Source: Siphonodentalium dalli (Eukaryota > Mollusca > Scaphopoda > Gadilida > Siphonodentaliidae). From it: 64,000 nucleotides of DNA. Each line of letters opens with the position of its first letter. Position 1 is the first letter of the stretch. Shown one piece after another: positions 21,600-32,810 of this stretch. A program made the position numbers and the translations under genes. The stretch covers positions 7,417,314-7,481,313 of the forward strand of contig CP136068.1 in assembly GCA_032622095.1 (NCBI GenBank). Direction: 5' to 3'. Below the pieces are notes generated by a model, which did not search any database, was not told where the DNA came from, and saw only the letters and a list, made by a program, of their open reading frames with translations.

Positions 21600-21910
21600 T
21601 GAACTTGTTGCAACACAGATGTCTTTTGGTTCACTGGATAGTTAAAAATCTACTGCGTTAGAATATCTTTTATTTAGGAATATCCAATTGGGACAAAGTT
21701 GGTAAATTTGAGTTTCCATGGCAACAATGGCTAATAATCGGATATTTGGAAATTTGACATTAAATAGTATGTATCGTGAATAATTTAATAACTACCGAAA
21801 AGTTTACCATTGGTTTATGGAAAGACTTGTAGAGTTCGATATTTTCACATTTCCAAGGTGACCTTGAAATGTCAAGGTCACGTATAAAAGTCAAGGTCAT
21901 GAACGAATTA
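21600..21910 (+). repeat. half-site-rich dispersed repeat, copy 2
   Basis: The copy is aligned with 21020-21325 over its full length at roughly 80 percent identity by eye. It keeps TGACCTTGAAATGTCAAGG and two further AAGGTCA words at the 3' end. The intervening 21326-21599 holds no recognised feature. Confidence 0.85.
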
Positions 21911-22925
21911 AGAAAATGGAGATTCAACTCTATTCTGGCGGTGCTATGCTGCCAAACTGCTAAAACGTGCAAGAATTATGAAAATAGAATTTCAAATAGC
22001 AGTGTTATGCTGCTAAACTGCTAATTAATGATAAAAATGAAATTTCAAACTCTAGCGGTGATTTGCTGTTAAACTGATAATTAATGAACAAAGGAAGATA
22101 ATTGAGTTTCAAACTCGATTCTATAGCGATGCTATGCTGCTAAACTGCTAATTAATGAAAACAGTAAGAAACGAGAGTTTCAAACTCGATTTTAGCGGTG
22201 CTATGCTGCTAAACTGCTAATATATGCAAAAATTATGAAGATGGAATTTCATCTCGATTCTAGCGGTGCTATGCTGCTAAACTGCTGATTAATGAAAACC
22301 ACAAGAAAATATAATTGCAAACTCGATTCTAGCAGTGCTATGCTTCTAAACTGAAAATTAATGAAACCATTAAGAAACCAGAGTTTCAACCTGGATTCTA
22401 GCGATGCTATGCTGATAAAACTACTGATACATGTACATAAAAGAATTATGGAAAAGGGAATTTCAAACTCGATTCTAGTGGTGCTATGCTGCTTGACTTC
22501 TAATACATTAGCAAATTAAGAAAATGGAGTTTCAAACTCGATTCTAGCAGTGCCATGCTGCTAACCTGATAATTTAAGAACAAATTTAGAAACTAGAGTT
22601 TCAAACTCGATTCTATATAACGGTGCGATGCTGCTAACCTGCTAGTTAATGAAAACATTTATAAACATCAAGGAAATCACTTAGTACAGCATGAACAATG
22701 TTCGCATTAGTGATGCGGACTGGACCGGACTACACTAGGTGGTCCAGTCCGGTCCGGTCCAGTTTCAACTCTATTCTAGCGGTGCTATGCTGCTAATATA
22801 TGCAAGAATTATGAAAATGGATTTTCAACTTGATTCTAGCAGGGCTATGCTACTAAACTGCTAATTAATAAACAAATTTAGAAACCAGAGTTTCAAAAAA
22901 CTGCTAATTAATGAAAAAATGAAGA
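21905..22925 (+). repeat. about 70-bp tandem array (forward)
   Basis: A dozen or more units are built on TTTCAAACTCGATTCTAGCG, GTGCTATGCTGCTAAACTGC and TAATTAATGAA, at irregular 46-75 bp spacing. The array is interrupted at about 22675-22765 by a GGTCC-rich segment. The same unit recurs in the opposite orientation at 26390-26800. Confidence 0.9.
22675..22765. repeat. GGTCCGGTCC-rich repeat, copy 1
   Basis: A segment containing GAACAATGTTCGCATTA, then GGACCGGAC facing GTCCGGTCCGGTCC a few tens of bases later, so it can fold on itself. The same lead-in and core recur at 24110-24300. A looser copy lies at 25745-25830. Confidence 0.8.
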
Positions 22926-23200
22926 CATAAATGTAATTCGTTGGAAAATCAAACTACGAGAACACTTTGAACATAATCATAATGCCCCGCCGATATCTGC
23001 AGTTACTTAGGTTTTTAACTGTTTTACAATTTTTTTATTTAAGCAACATTTGGGCTGATTTACCTTTACCGGTATTCCATTTGGGGACCATTTGAACAAC
23101 AGTTGCACTTAACGATTTATTATACTGTGAACTAGCACATTATTATATTGAAATGTGTTGAAATTTATATAATATAATACATTTATATAATATAATACAT
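22926..23200. other. unassigned spacer with short AT direct repeat
   Basis: Nothing is recognised apart from ATTTATATAATATAATAC, which occurs twice in tandem near 23165-23200, next to the transposase fragment. Confidence 0.5.
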
Positions 23201-23800
23201 TTATACAACATTGAAGTTGAACAGGTTCGGCTTGTCCGGCAGATAATTTTGCGGTTTCTTATCCCAGCCTTCGACATGGTTTGTTGTTCTGGGACCGTCA
23301 TTGTCGAAGTGATTCCACGTCTGTCTACCGTGGTCGCCTTCCACCCAGTAGGATGTGACATAGTCCGTGAATTTCTCGATGTCGTTACCTGATGGTGCCT
23401 CTTCAAGTACTTCGAACCAGGCGTCGCTGATATCACCTACCGGCAGGAATGGTAAAGCAGTTGCCCTTCGAATCAGCTTCTTCGTTTCACCCTCGTACGG
23501 AAGTTTGGCCGTTAATGTTGCATACTTGCCTGGCTGTAGTGGAAATAGCATCCTCGCTTTTGAGCTCAGCGATGATGGTTTCAGCAGCAACTTGGGCCTG
23601 GTCTGAGCCGTGGTTATGCTGGTCTTTGTATGATGTCACGATGTCGTTCTTGTCGTACACTGTCGTTTCTTCTAGACTTAACACAGAACTTATAGTGGTT
23701 AAAGACGAAATATTTACCACCGCGAGCATTAGGAATGAAATTAATGTGTACTTGAACGTTTGCCATTTTCATATGATCTGTCTTTGTGAACCTCTGTAAT
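23201..23800 (-). pseudogene. broken FLYWCH/MULE-type transposase fragment
   Basis: Read on the minus strand, three frames carry consecutive parts of one protein. Near 23760-23690 a segment FIPNARGGKYF resembles the start of a FLYWCH zinc-binding domain. At about 23600 another frame gives DQHNHGSDQ, the His-x-His end of that domain. At 23201-23500 a third frame has LPFLPVGDISDAWFEVL and then RTTNHVEGW, which matches the conserved TNxxVEGW box near the C-terminus of MULE-like transposases. The catalytic core that normally lies between FLYWCH and this box is missing, and there are at least two frameshifts. It lies between the inverted tandem arrays at 21905-22925 and 26390-26800. Confidence 0.8.
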
Positions 23801-24109
23801 TTATATGTTAGCATGATGATCTCTGGAAATAACTCACTTGAGATGTTTTCAGTGAAAAGAGTTCATATCGTGATATACAGTTATTGTCGGTAAGTTTGGG
23901 CTACACTTTGCTTAAACAAACACTGCTTGCGGTGATGCGATCACTAGTCACGCATTGTAAAAACAGACTATAACCTGCCGGCTCAGATGCATTCACACAT
24001 CCCTGCCGGACAAGTGAGAATAAGCCATCCCAAAATACGAAGACTCCATTATCATCATATATACTAGTAATGACCCATCTGTACCCCAGCTTGGGTGCAA
24101 TATAAACAT

Positions 24110-24300
24110 CAAGGAAGACACTTAGTACAACACGAACAATGTTCGCATTAGATATATGGACCGGACCGGACTACACTGGGTGGTCAGATACACTGACTAT
24201 ATATAGACGGCCCAGTCCGGTCCGGTCCGGTCCAGGCCATTCCGGCCCGGTACCCTTGTCTGGGTCGGTCCAAAGCGGTCCGATCCACTTACATGCGCAA
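24110..24300. repeat. GGTCCGGTCC-rich repeat, copy 2
   Basis: The lead-in GAACAATGTTCGCATTAGA is shared with copy 1. The GGACCGGACCGGAC and CAGTCCGGTCCGGTCC words face each other across about 45 bp, and further GGTCC or GGTCCG words follow to 24290. A 60-codon open frame across it is compositional. Confidence 0.82.
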
Positions 24301-24304
24301 GAGC

Positions 24305-24599
24305 CCTGGGGAAAAAATTAAAATACCAATATAGACTATACCAGTGACAAGGCGCAAAAGATATAAAACTATCAAAACCCTATTGAATTCTACAAAATCG
24401 ATCATTTCAGTCAAACTATCCCCCGATGTGACTTATAGGCAATTAAATTCTCTTTCATTTGACATATAATTCGGCAAAATTGAACGAAGCGAATATAAAG
24501 TTATAAAATCAGGATTTTCGAGCAATAATTTGTCACGAGCGTGTGCTGAAACGCAAGGACATAACCTATAAATGCTCATACATATTCCGTAAGTAAATC
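24305..24599. other. unassigned AT-rich spacer
   Basis: I see nothing coding or repetitive in this AT-rich stretch. Confidence 0.4.
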
Positions 24600-25250
24600 C
24601 GAAGACACACATATGCCTACATTTTTATTTTATTTTACCCGATGTGTTTGTGCCCAATTTTTCAACTTTATTCATCAAATGAATTCCAAAAAATAAGACG
24701 TGTCTTCGAATCGCAGTAAATTTTGAAAGCGAAAGTAAAACAAGAATTGGTGGGTCAAGGTCACACTGCCACTATTGAAATTCGCAGAATTTTAATATTG
24801 TATCAAAACAAATTCCAATTATTTAACAATACTTTCACTTCACTTCTGTTTTAAAATCAGATAAACTTCTTTGCACAGATAAAATTAATAATTCAAGTGT
24901 CTCTTCAATACTCCATCGGATATCTATGCGTAATTGATTTTTTTTCAAGCCAACATCTCTCTATTATTGTCAATCAATCTTCTTCTTCCGTGCGCATAGG
25001 ACAAATTTCTTTGAAGAGTGTTTTAAGCCTGGCGCATGCATGATAAAAACGGTTAAAATATCTTATTTACTGTTAAAACAGTTCCGGAGTTACTTGTTTA
25101 CAGTCAGCAAGCGGCTCAAAATGTACTGCCAGTCGCAGAATCGTTTTGTTTTGGGAATTTGTTTGATGAATAAAGTTGAAAAAATGGAGCACAAACACAT
25201 CGGGTGAAATAAAAAAGGCATGGGTGGCATCGGGGTGACTTGCGGAACAT
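24600..25250. repeat. inverted repeat with about 100-bp arms
   Basis: The segment at 24600-24690, including GATGTGTTTGTGCCCAA and TTTATTCATCAAATGAATTC, reappears reverse-complemented at 25155-25250. Arms are well matched near GATGAATAAAGTTGAAAAA and decay outward. About 460 bp lie between. This may be a decayed small DNA transposon; no target duplication was found. Confidence 0.7.
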
Positions 25251-26389
25251 ATGTGAGCAGTTAAAGGTCATATCATCATCACGGTTAAGTACACATTCAC
25301 GACAAATTATTGCTCTAAAATATTGATTTTAACATGACATCATGAAACAGAATAATGTGTTTGACATCATTTCCGACAATGATGGGTCATTTGGTCTTGA
25401 AATGTTTATCAGACTAATTATCTGTCATATTTTATAATTGTATCGTTACAAAAACAGAAACAACAACAATAATAATGAATAGTCTTAGACATGACAGCAG
25501 ACAACATTGCTTCAGCACCAACATTTGAGTTATTTCCAGGATTGACGGTAGAGATCACGCAGTAAAATTTAAAATTATTAGTAGTACTCTACCGTAAAAA
25601 AAGATATTATAGCATGATCATGTCCAGCTTTAAAAAAGTACCAAATGTTTTATTTCTTAACAGTATTCAGCAGTCTACATGTTGAAGTCACATATATTTG
25701 AAAGCTATATATGTAATAGTTCCACAACAACCATATCTAGTCTGAACCGGTCCAGAAGGGTTGGTTCGGTTTCCGGTCCGGTACAGCCGTGGACCGGTAC
25801 CGGACCTTTTTTCGCGGTCCTGTCTGTATGCTTGATGGTGGGAATTTGTTTTAGAACCAGAATGATTGAGCGTGAACCCCGAAGCAAATGTATTGCATCG
25901 CTATTGGATTGTTATCTTCCTGTAAAATTCTAAATATGTGCCATGTATGCGGATACCGATGTGAACGTTCTAGGTTCATAAGCGTTCTGATGCTACCATT
26001 GGTTTGTTAATACTGTAATCACGGATCTGCGTGTTGACAAGACTGCTTCGTTTCCACCCATTGGTTCGTAACTTCAGAAGTGTTCTCTTCCTGCGAAATT
26101 TTAAATGTGTGCCCTGTATGCGGATACGTATATAGAGCTTCTGGGTTCATATGCGTTCAGATGCTCCGATTGGTTTGTTGTAACTTCATAATCACGGATG
26201 TGCGTGGTGCTACGTCAGCCTCTTTTGCACCAATTGGTTAGCAACTTCAGATCCCCTTTAAAATTTCGTGTCAACATAATTATTGTAATTACAATCCTAA
26301 ACATATATTACATAATTTATTTTATTAGTTCGCCGTTTTGCAGCATAGAACCACTAGATTTAAGTTTAAACCTGTCTTTTCTTAATTCT
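25251..26389. other. mostly unassigned; GGTCC copy 3 and a short duplication
   Basis: A third GGTCC-rich copy lies at about 25745-25830 (CCGGTCCGGTACAGCCG, GGACCGGTACCGGACC). Immediately after it, 25920-26030 and 26090-26215 are diverged direct copies of one another (TGTATGCGGATAC, GCGTTCWGATGCT, ATTGGTTTGTTR). No gene is supported. Confidence 0.6.
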
Positions 26390-26800
26390 TTAATTTAATT
26401 GCAGTTAAGCACCACAGCATCACCAGAATCGATTTTGAAACTCTCTTTCTTAATTCTTTCATTAATGATCAGTTTAGCAGTATAGCACCACTAACGTCGA
26501 GTTTGAAAATCTCGTTTCTTAATTAGTTGAGTACCATATATAGGACCGCTAGAATCCAGTTTGAAACTCTTTTCTATATTATGCCACTATTTAGCTGCAT
26601 AGCTCAGCTAAAATGGTATTTGAACCTCTATTTTATTAACTCTGTTTTTGATTAGAAATTTAGCATCACAGCACTGCTAGAATCGAGTTTGAAAGCGGTT
26701 TCTTAATTCTTTCATTAATTAGCAGTTTAGCAGTATACATGTATATAGCACCGCTAGAATCGAGTTTGAAACTCTGTTTCCTAATTCTTTCACTCATTAT
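26390..26800 (-). repeat. about 70-bp tandem array (reverse)
   Basis: Units such as CTAGAATCGAGTTTGAAACT, TTCTTAATTCTTTCATTAA and CAGTTTAGCAGTATA are the reverse complement of those at 21905-22925. About six copies are visible at 60-75 bp spacing. Together the two arrays flank 22.9-26.4 kb as inverted repeats. Confidence 0.88.
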
Positions 26801-26869
26801 CACAAAGGACCTATATATGACTACCAAAACAAAATTGACCACGTTTCTGGCCATTTATGGTAATTTAAT

Positions 26870-27340
26870 TGTGGAGTGCAGCGCACAAGTCGTCCGAAAA
26901 ATTGAAATCACGCCACAACTATGTCCATTCGTGAGGCTCGTCGTCCGTACTTGCGCATATCAGTTCATTAAGTTCCAAAAGTGTGTGTTGCAGTGACCCT
27001 ACTTCATTTGTAGCGGTGTTGTTACAGGAAACCCTTGATATTTCTCGAGGGATTCCCATTAATTTATCTACAGGGATGTTCAGATAATAAGTTCAACAAG
27101 CAGCTGTCTGCTGAACGTATTATATTTAATCCCTACAAATGAATGAATGCGCACCAAGTAACAACTTCTCAGCTACTATCCATTTATCAAAGGGTTAAAC
27201 CAGATGCTTTTTAATATTGGCATTTTCGAAGAATGTATATATACTTGTGGGGTGCAGCGCACAAGTCGACCGAACAGTATAAAGCACCCAACAAGTACCC
27301 ATTCGTGAGGCTCACAGTCCGTATATGTGCATATCCTCAG
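26870..27340. repeat. diverged direct duplication
   Basis: Segments at about 26873-26965 and 27248-27338 share GTGCAGCGCACAAGTCG, CCATTCGTGAGGCTC and GTCCGTA.TTGCGCATAT-like words. The unmatched 27005-27145 between them holds small hairpins, for example GTTCAACAAGCAG facing CTGCTGAAC. Confidence 0.7.
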
Positions 27341-28080
27341 CGTTATAACAGCGCTATGCTCTTTAACGTGGATACTTTTAGTCTGGTCTCAGGTACAAAA
27401 CACTGTATAATCTCACCATTCAAGGTTGTCATTTTATTTACCAATCATTAATATGCGATGAAATTAAAACAAATGAAGAAACCTACAAGTAACACACTAC
27501 TTTTCGCCTGAAAATCTATTATTAATTTTTACTTTCAACACAATTCAGGCAGCAATCTCAACCCTTTTGGCATTACATTCACCTCAATTACTTTCACAAC
27601 ACGTTTCTCTGCATGTGTTTCCATTATAGTTATCAAATAAATAAAAAAAAAATGTCGAAATTCTGACATCAGGAAAAGTTGAAGTGAGCATATTTTCAAA
27701 AAAAACCCACAATTACAGAATTTACAAGACGGCCCTGCACATGCGCATATCAATATTTAATTTCTAAAGTCTCACAATGTCAAAATCACATCAAATTACG
27801 GACGGACAATTAAAAGATATAACTGACAGAAATTGCGGGGTGTGAAAATGTTCGGCTACTGGTGGGTTGCTAGTCGAAATTTGAAATTTTGACAATGAAT
27901 TTGTGGGGTTCATTACACAAGTAAAATTCAACCCATTCGTATGCCGTGTACGTGTGAAATAACCCACATTTGTACCTCTGGAGTCGGGCACACGGACGGC
28001 TTGACAGACGGACGGACGCATGTAATCCATTATACCCCATCTTTTGGGATGGGGATATAATTACCACGGTTAAAACGAAA
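27341..28080. other. unassigned; ends in a GGACGGACG-type tag
   Basis: No gene is supported. At 27990-28060 there is GACAGACGGACGGACG followed by TATACCCCATCTTTTGGGAT, a low-complexity tag joined to a small hairpin (ATACCCCATC facing GATGGGGATAT). Confidence 0.5.
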
Positions 28081-28082
28081 CG

Positions 28083-28600
28083 TCTTCAAAATGAAAGCAT
28101 CTGTGTTGCTATTTCATATGTCATTGTCTTGAGAATACTAAGACGAACTTATGGGGTAATTTGGCGAAGGTCCAATCAGGCGCGGGGTCAGGGGAGGGGT
28201 GTTAAAAATGGCCAAATTTTGTTCTCGATCTGATTATCATCAAACTCAGAATATAAAGTCTCTGAGAGATGGCGATTACAAATTCGCTAAATTCTTGAAA
28301 CTGGTGATATATGCAAAAGCCCATAAACATTAATACTAATGGGCTAGAATGGCATGTCGCCCGTACTCATTCAAAATGAAAGCATTTATGACGCTATTCG
28401 ATTTGACATTTTGTTTAGAATACTGAATCGAACACATGGGGTAACTTTGGTCGACGTCGCACCAGGAAATGGGCCAGGAGTGAGTGTCAGAAAAAGGCCA
28501 AATATAATTTTCCATCCACCCAGCGATCAACGATCTTTCAAAATGAAAGCTTCTATGTCGCTATTTCATATGCCGTTGTCCTTGTCGTTATTTTACGAAA
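28083..28600 (+). repeat. three diverged direct repeats
   Basis: Copies start near 28083, 28368 and 28537. Each opens with TTCAAAATGAAAGC, then GCTATTYVATWTG. The first two continue through TATGGGGTAA or CATGGGGTAAC, a G-rich stretch, and AAAAATGGCCAAAT or AAAAAGGCCAAAT. The third is truncated. Confidence 0.8.
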
Positions 28601-29105
28601 TATCATATTTCTATTGATGGAAGTCTAAAACATGGAGGTATCCACATTTCCGCCGGGAACTTGAAATCTAGTTCTGTTTAATATTGTTAAAATTTATGAT
28701 TCAGACAACCAGACAAGCAAACGGACATGCTGATTATAATAGTCATCCAAAATAGTTTGGAGCGACAATATCTCTACAATATGGAACCATATCGGTCAAT
28801 TGTTTTTTTTTGGAAATGCTCTAATGAAAGCACTGCTGGTGGCGACCCAATTTTTCGTAGAGTTCTGATAGACCACGCATGACTCAGTTATCTGTGTGGA
28901 TGAACAGAACACCATTATTTTCAGAAATAAAACAAGAAGAACTCTTGAACGAAAAGAATTACGAACATCATTATATTATTCTGTTGCTCATGGACACAGG
29001 AAAGTAAATATATCCACTCAATGTAGTTCCATCTGTATGATATTGTATATTGAAATTGTTAAAGATGGATTATCTCTTTATATAACAATTTTTAAATAGT
29101 TTCGT
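28601..29105. other. unassigned stretch
   Basis: No repeat or domain was recognised. A 67-codon plus-strand frame at 28896-29099 has no family resemblance. Confidence 0.4.
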
Positions 29106-29523
29106 GGGTATAAAATAATAGATATTAATCGAAGTCCCATGTCCGGAAACGCTTATTTTAAATGAGATGATTAAGTGGGACACGTTATTGTTCTATTTTT
29201 ATAACAGACCATTTAGGCGATACCATGTAGAGATAGAGATCATTAGGGTGTTCCCATAGCTATGCACCGAACATCAAATGTCCCATATTGATTGTTTGTA
29301 TTGTTTCGTTAGATAGTTATAAGCGATAGTGAGTCTAATTAACGTTTATTTGTGACAAAATTACAAAATAAATATATGGTCTCTGTCAACATAACCACTA
29401 TTGTTCGTTAGCTAAACAACCACACATTTTTAGACCAGAAAATATTCGAACTATAATCAATAGTAATCGATTGAAGCATTTCCGGACAGGGATCTTCGAT
29501 TTATATATAATATTTTATACCCC
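29106..29523. mobile_element. small terminal-inverted-repeat element (MITE-like)
   Basis: The left end GGGTATAAAATAATAGATAT through GTCCGGAAACGCTT (29106-29153) is mirrored at 29475-29523, with about 80 percent identity by eye. The element would be 418 bp with no coding capacity. No target-site duplication is obvious, so superfamily is unassigned. Confidence 0.72.
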
Positions 29524-30071
29524 GGTAACTATGTAGCACATGTTTACAAAGAGACAGACCATCTTTAAATATAGCTCTGTTTCGTTGATCACCGTAATCA
29601 ACTATGGAAGCAGTACTGAGGAAGTAGGCCTGCTCTATGTATATTGTGTTTGGCTCACATATCGGGTGTGATGTCATTGCGTTATTGGCGCCATTGTGAT
29701 ATTTTTGCAGTTATATATATTGCGAGGTGCGTGTCTATATATCTTGGAATGCCGTTAGATGTCACAGAATACGGACATCTAATAAGATTAATCATTTCTC
29801 GAAGTACTGAACCAACGTTAAGTGTATACATGCATTACCATGGTAATCAACTACAACATATATGGTGTATAAATACTATAAAATGTGTAATTTTGAACTG
29901 AGAAAGGTTAACCATACCTAACTTACTCATTGATACATAACTTAGCATGCTTATACAGTTGTCAACCATATTGGACCAAAACAAATGCGTCGCTGTCAGG
30001 AACCACACTCCCTAATACGAAAATCACGTACCCCACACATTATGTACATCCTTATGAAATTGAAATACACA
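29524..30071. other. unassigned stretch
   Basis: An 85-codon open frame at 29644-29901 on the plus strand has no recognisable domain. Nothing else is supported. Confidence 0.4.
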
Positions 30072-30830
30072 CACATGGGCAGGGACGTGGCTAGAGGGTC
30101 TCCGTTGGGGGTGTCCAATTTGTAGAATTACAACTGCACCCCCCCCCCCCCACTTGAATCCGGCCGACAAACATGTTTTGCATAATTCCAGTTGCACCCC
30201 TGATGACCATTTCAGTCCACAATTTTGACTAGATGTAGTAAACTATTGTTTTCTTAAACTAATTAGCAGTTTTTTTGTATTGGCCACGGGGAGGGAACAT
30301 GGTTCGGCCCGGTGTGTGAAAATTTTGAAATCTGAACAAGAAAATCGCAAAATCCTAGCATCTAGACTATAGCCTCAAGCCTTCCTAGAGTTGGAAAATT
30401 CAAACCTGACAGCCCCACTTAGGCTGTAAAATTTCCAACTGATGACAATTCCAATGACAATGTTGACCAAATGTAGGACAATATTGTTTTCTTAAATTAA
30501 CTAGCAGTTTTTGACTGGCCACGGGGGAGGGACCAGGACACAAGCTTTCCAAGTGTTGGAAACTTCTAACCTGACACCCCCCATAAGGTTGGAAAATTTG
30601 CAAAATTTTGACCACAGTAGGAAGATATGCAAATATTGGTCCAAAAACAATAAATTCCCCGAATAAATTGTTTGAAAATCAAACTACAAGAACATTTTAA
30701 ACCTACTGTTGGTGTGAAATTTCCAACTAATGTTGTGTTAGGTATGAAATTTTCAACTGTTGAAAATATTGACCAAAGTTGGGGGGTGAGACACACACAA
30801 TCCCCCTGTCGCCACGTCCCTGCACATGGG
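30072..30830. mobile_element. hAT-like non-autonomous transposon with 8-bp target duplication
   Basis: The element at 30080-30822 begins CAGGGACGTGGC and ends with the exact reverse complement GCCACGTCCCTG. It is flanked by a perfect 8-bp direct repeat CACATGGG at 30072-30079 and 30823-30830. Short CAGGG-type ends and 8-bp target duplications are characteristic of the hAT superfamily. The 743-bp interior holds repeated GGAAAATT and CAACT words and a run of C, and no transposase. Related left-end sequences at 15853 and 18935 show the family is dispersed. The clean target duplication suggests a fairly recent insertion. Confidence 0.9.
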
Positions 30831-30959
30831 GAATGTAATATATCATATTGTTTAGAAATTGTATGTGATTATTTATTGCGTTCTTATTTCTTGCAATATC
30901 ACAGGGACATGCAGGCTGCATATATATGTTATTGTTATGTGAGCAAAACCGGTGTTTTC

Positions 30960-31545
30960 AACTTCCCCCCGAATGACCTTGACCTGTAAGTGTGACTTTG
31001 ACCTACAAAAATAACAGATGACGGAACATCATGTTGAACATTTACCTATATGTATATGTGTATTGGAACTATTCTTACCCAGACCAATTATATTCTTAGA
31101 TATGACCTTTTTTCCCATTTTTTTCACAAAAATAGTATATAACCGTTGCCATGGCAACAATAATAGTTCCATTTTCTTTCCACTTTTGCTCACTACTACA
31201 GGGTTAATAAGAATGGACAATCCATAAGCTTTCCAACGGTATAAAACAATCAGAATTTGTATTAAACTTCTTAAATATGGCCCTTTTCCTCTAATGGCCG
31301 CTCACTTACACGTATAACCATGTCTGGTCAAAATACTACGCAATTTTGCTTATCACGAAAGGGTACCACCAATTTTGAAGGTCTATATCTTGGGAATGAG
31401 TTGCTATTATTGGTAAAACTATAATTCTGTACTAAGCAGTGGTCCTCCAAATTATTTTAAATATATCTTCGTCTCTCTACATCTTTAATTTCAATCAAGT
31501 GGGTCGAAGTTATATGATAGTATCGGAAAAAGCACACATTTTTTA
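30960..31545. other. partial half-site repeat and unassigned DNA
   Basis: At 30970-31010 there are ATGACCTTGACCTG and CTTTGACCTAC words, and at 31143 GTTGCCATGGCAACAATA, which look like a decayed reverse-strand copy of the 21.0-kb repeat family. The rest has no recognised feature. Confidence 0.55.
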
Positions 31546-31860
31546 ACAATGACCTTGACATTTACATATGACCTTCACCTCCCCAAGAGGTGAACCTCGT
31601 TTCAAAAGTTAGACAATAATGAGTGTTCATATAAAACAACATAATATTTGAAATAATTGAAACAGTTCTCGCCACATACGCAATGTAACACCTAGTTTCC
31701 ACAGTCAGTTAAAATCACCACTCGTTGCCATGGAAACAGAAATTTTGATATTTGTCCCAAATTTTGTTCTCTAAATTTTGTGTATGCTGCATGCATTGAC
31801 TTACTCTATATGGTGGCACCTTTGGCATTTGTGTTGCAATTAGTTCCGGGTTCAACCCTA
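31545..31860 (-). repeat. half-site-rich dispersed repeat, copy 3 (reverse)
   Basis: This is the reverse complement of the family at 21005-21325. It opens with ATGACCTTGACATTTACAT, passes through GTTGCCATGGAAACAGAAA and closes with TTGCAATTAGTTCCGGGTT. The match is clear at both ends with diverged middle parts. Confidence 0.82.
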
Positions 31861-32410
31861 ATTCGCCTGTACTATAAATAGACTTCATCGAGTTATATAT
31901 CAAACGAAAGAAAATGTTATGTCTTATAACACGCACTGCAGATATTTTGGCTGAGTTAACAATGTTTTAGAATTATTGAAGATATTAGGCGGACAGGGAG
32001 ATTGGCGACCCGTTTTTACTCCAAAATTTCCAGCAGATATTGCAAGTTGTCTGTACGATGTCTCGACATCCCTTCGTTTGATATTATATAATTATACGTC
32101 AAAAGAAGGAATTTACATCTCATGAGCAATATCATAGATGGTGTGTTTTTCTCAAAACCGGACTTGTGAACCTTGTCACTTGCAATATATAATGGCATAT
32201 CTAGTATTTTCCCCAGGGCCCCATGGTTCTTCATACACCATGCATTGATACGCATATTGAGGTGTGCGTGCATATTGTTATTTGCGTTATTATACCTCAT
32301 TCAAACACATTGTGTTAACTTTCCATTATAGGTACCATGGGACATTGTCCAATGTGTGCGTGGCGGTTGATATTACCGAGCGATAGTTACGGTAATAGTC
32401 ACCACTCAGC
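31861..32410. other. unassigned stretch
   Basis: Nothing recognised. A 94-codon minus-strand frame at 32016-32300 has no family resemblance or splice context. Confidence 0.4.
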
Positions 32411-32810
32411 TTGACCCTTTACCCAACAAACCGGCCAAAACCGGCCAAATAAAGCTGCAACAGCCTAAATTATCTTGGGTCTGTCTCAATAAAACCATAC
32501 AAATATGGATATCATTGGAACCGGCTCATTGACCACATTGTGATGGTTATAGTTATGCCCTGTGCCAATGCATTCTCTTATATATGCGAGTCGACCATAG
32601 GTCGCCTCGCATATATAAGAGAATGCATTGGCCTAAAAAAAATCTTTTTTTAACACTTTTTACCATTTTTTCTTACATTCTTTAACAATTTTATAATTTT
32701 TAATGTGTTAAGCCAATGCATTCTCTTATATATGCGAGGCGACCTATGGTCGACTCGCATATATAAGAGAATGCATTGGCACAGGGCCCTTCTGTTGGGT
32801 AAAGGGTTAA
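32411..32810. mobile_element. piggyBac-like MITE holding two mirrored palindromes
   Basis: A 14-bp terminal repeat CCCTTTACCCAACA at 32415-32428 is matched perfectly in inverted form at 32793-32806. It is flanked by TTGA on the left and TTAA on the right. CCC-starting ends at a TTAA target are typical of piggyBac-type elements, though the left TTGA would need one mutation. Inside, 69-bp near-perfect palindromes at 32564-32632 and 32712-32780 both begin GCCAATGCATTCTCTTATAT. Each is the exact reverse complement of the other. There is no coding capacity. Confidence 0.8.

Noticed and set aside
32564-32780. The piggyBac-like MITE palindromes as further CTCG-punctuated examples
   Set aside because: CTCG occurs in one arm and CGAG in the other, as in an ordinary palindrome, so the same-facing rule fails.
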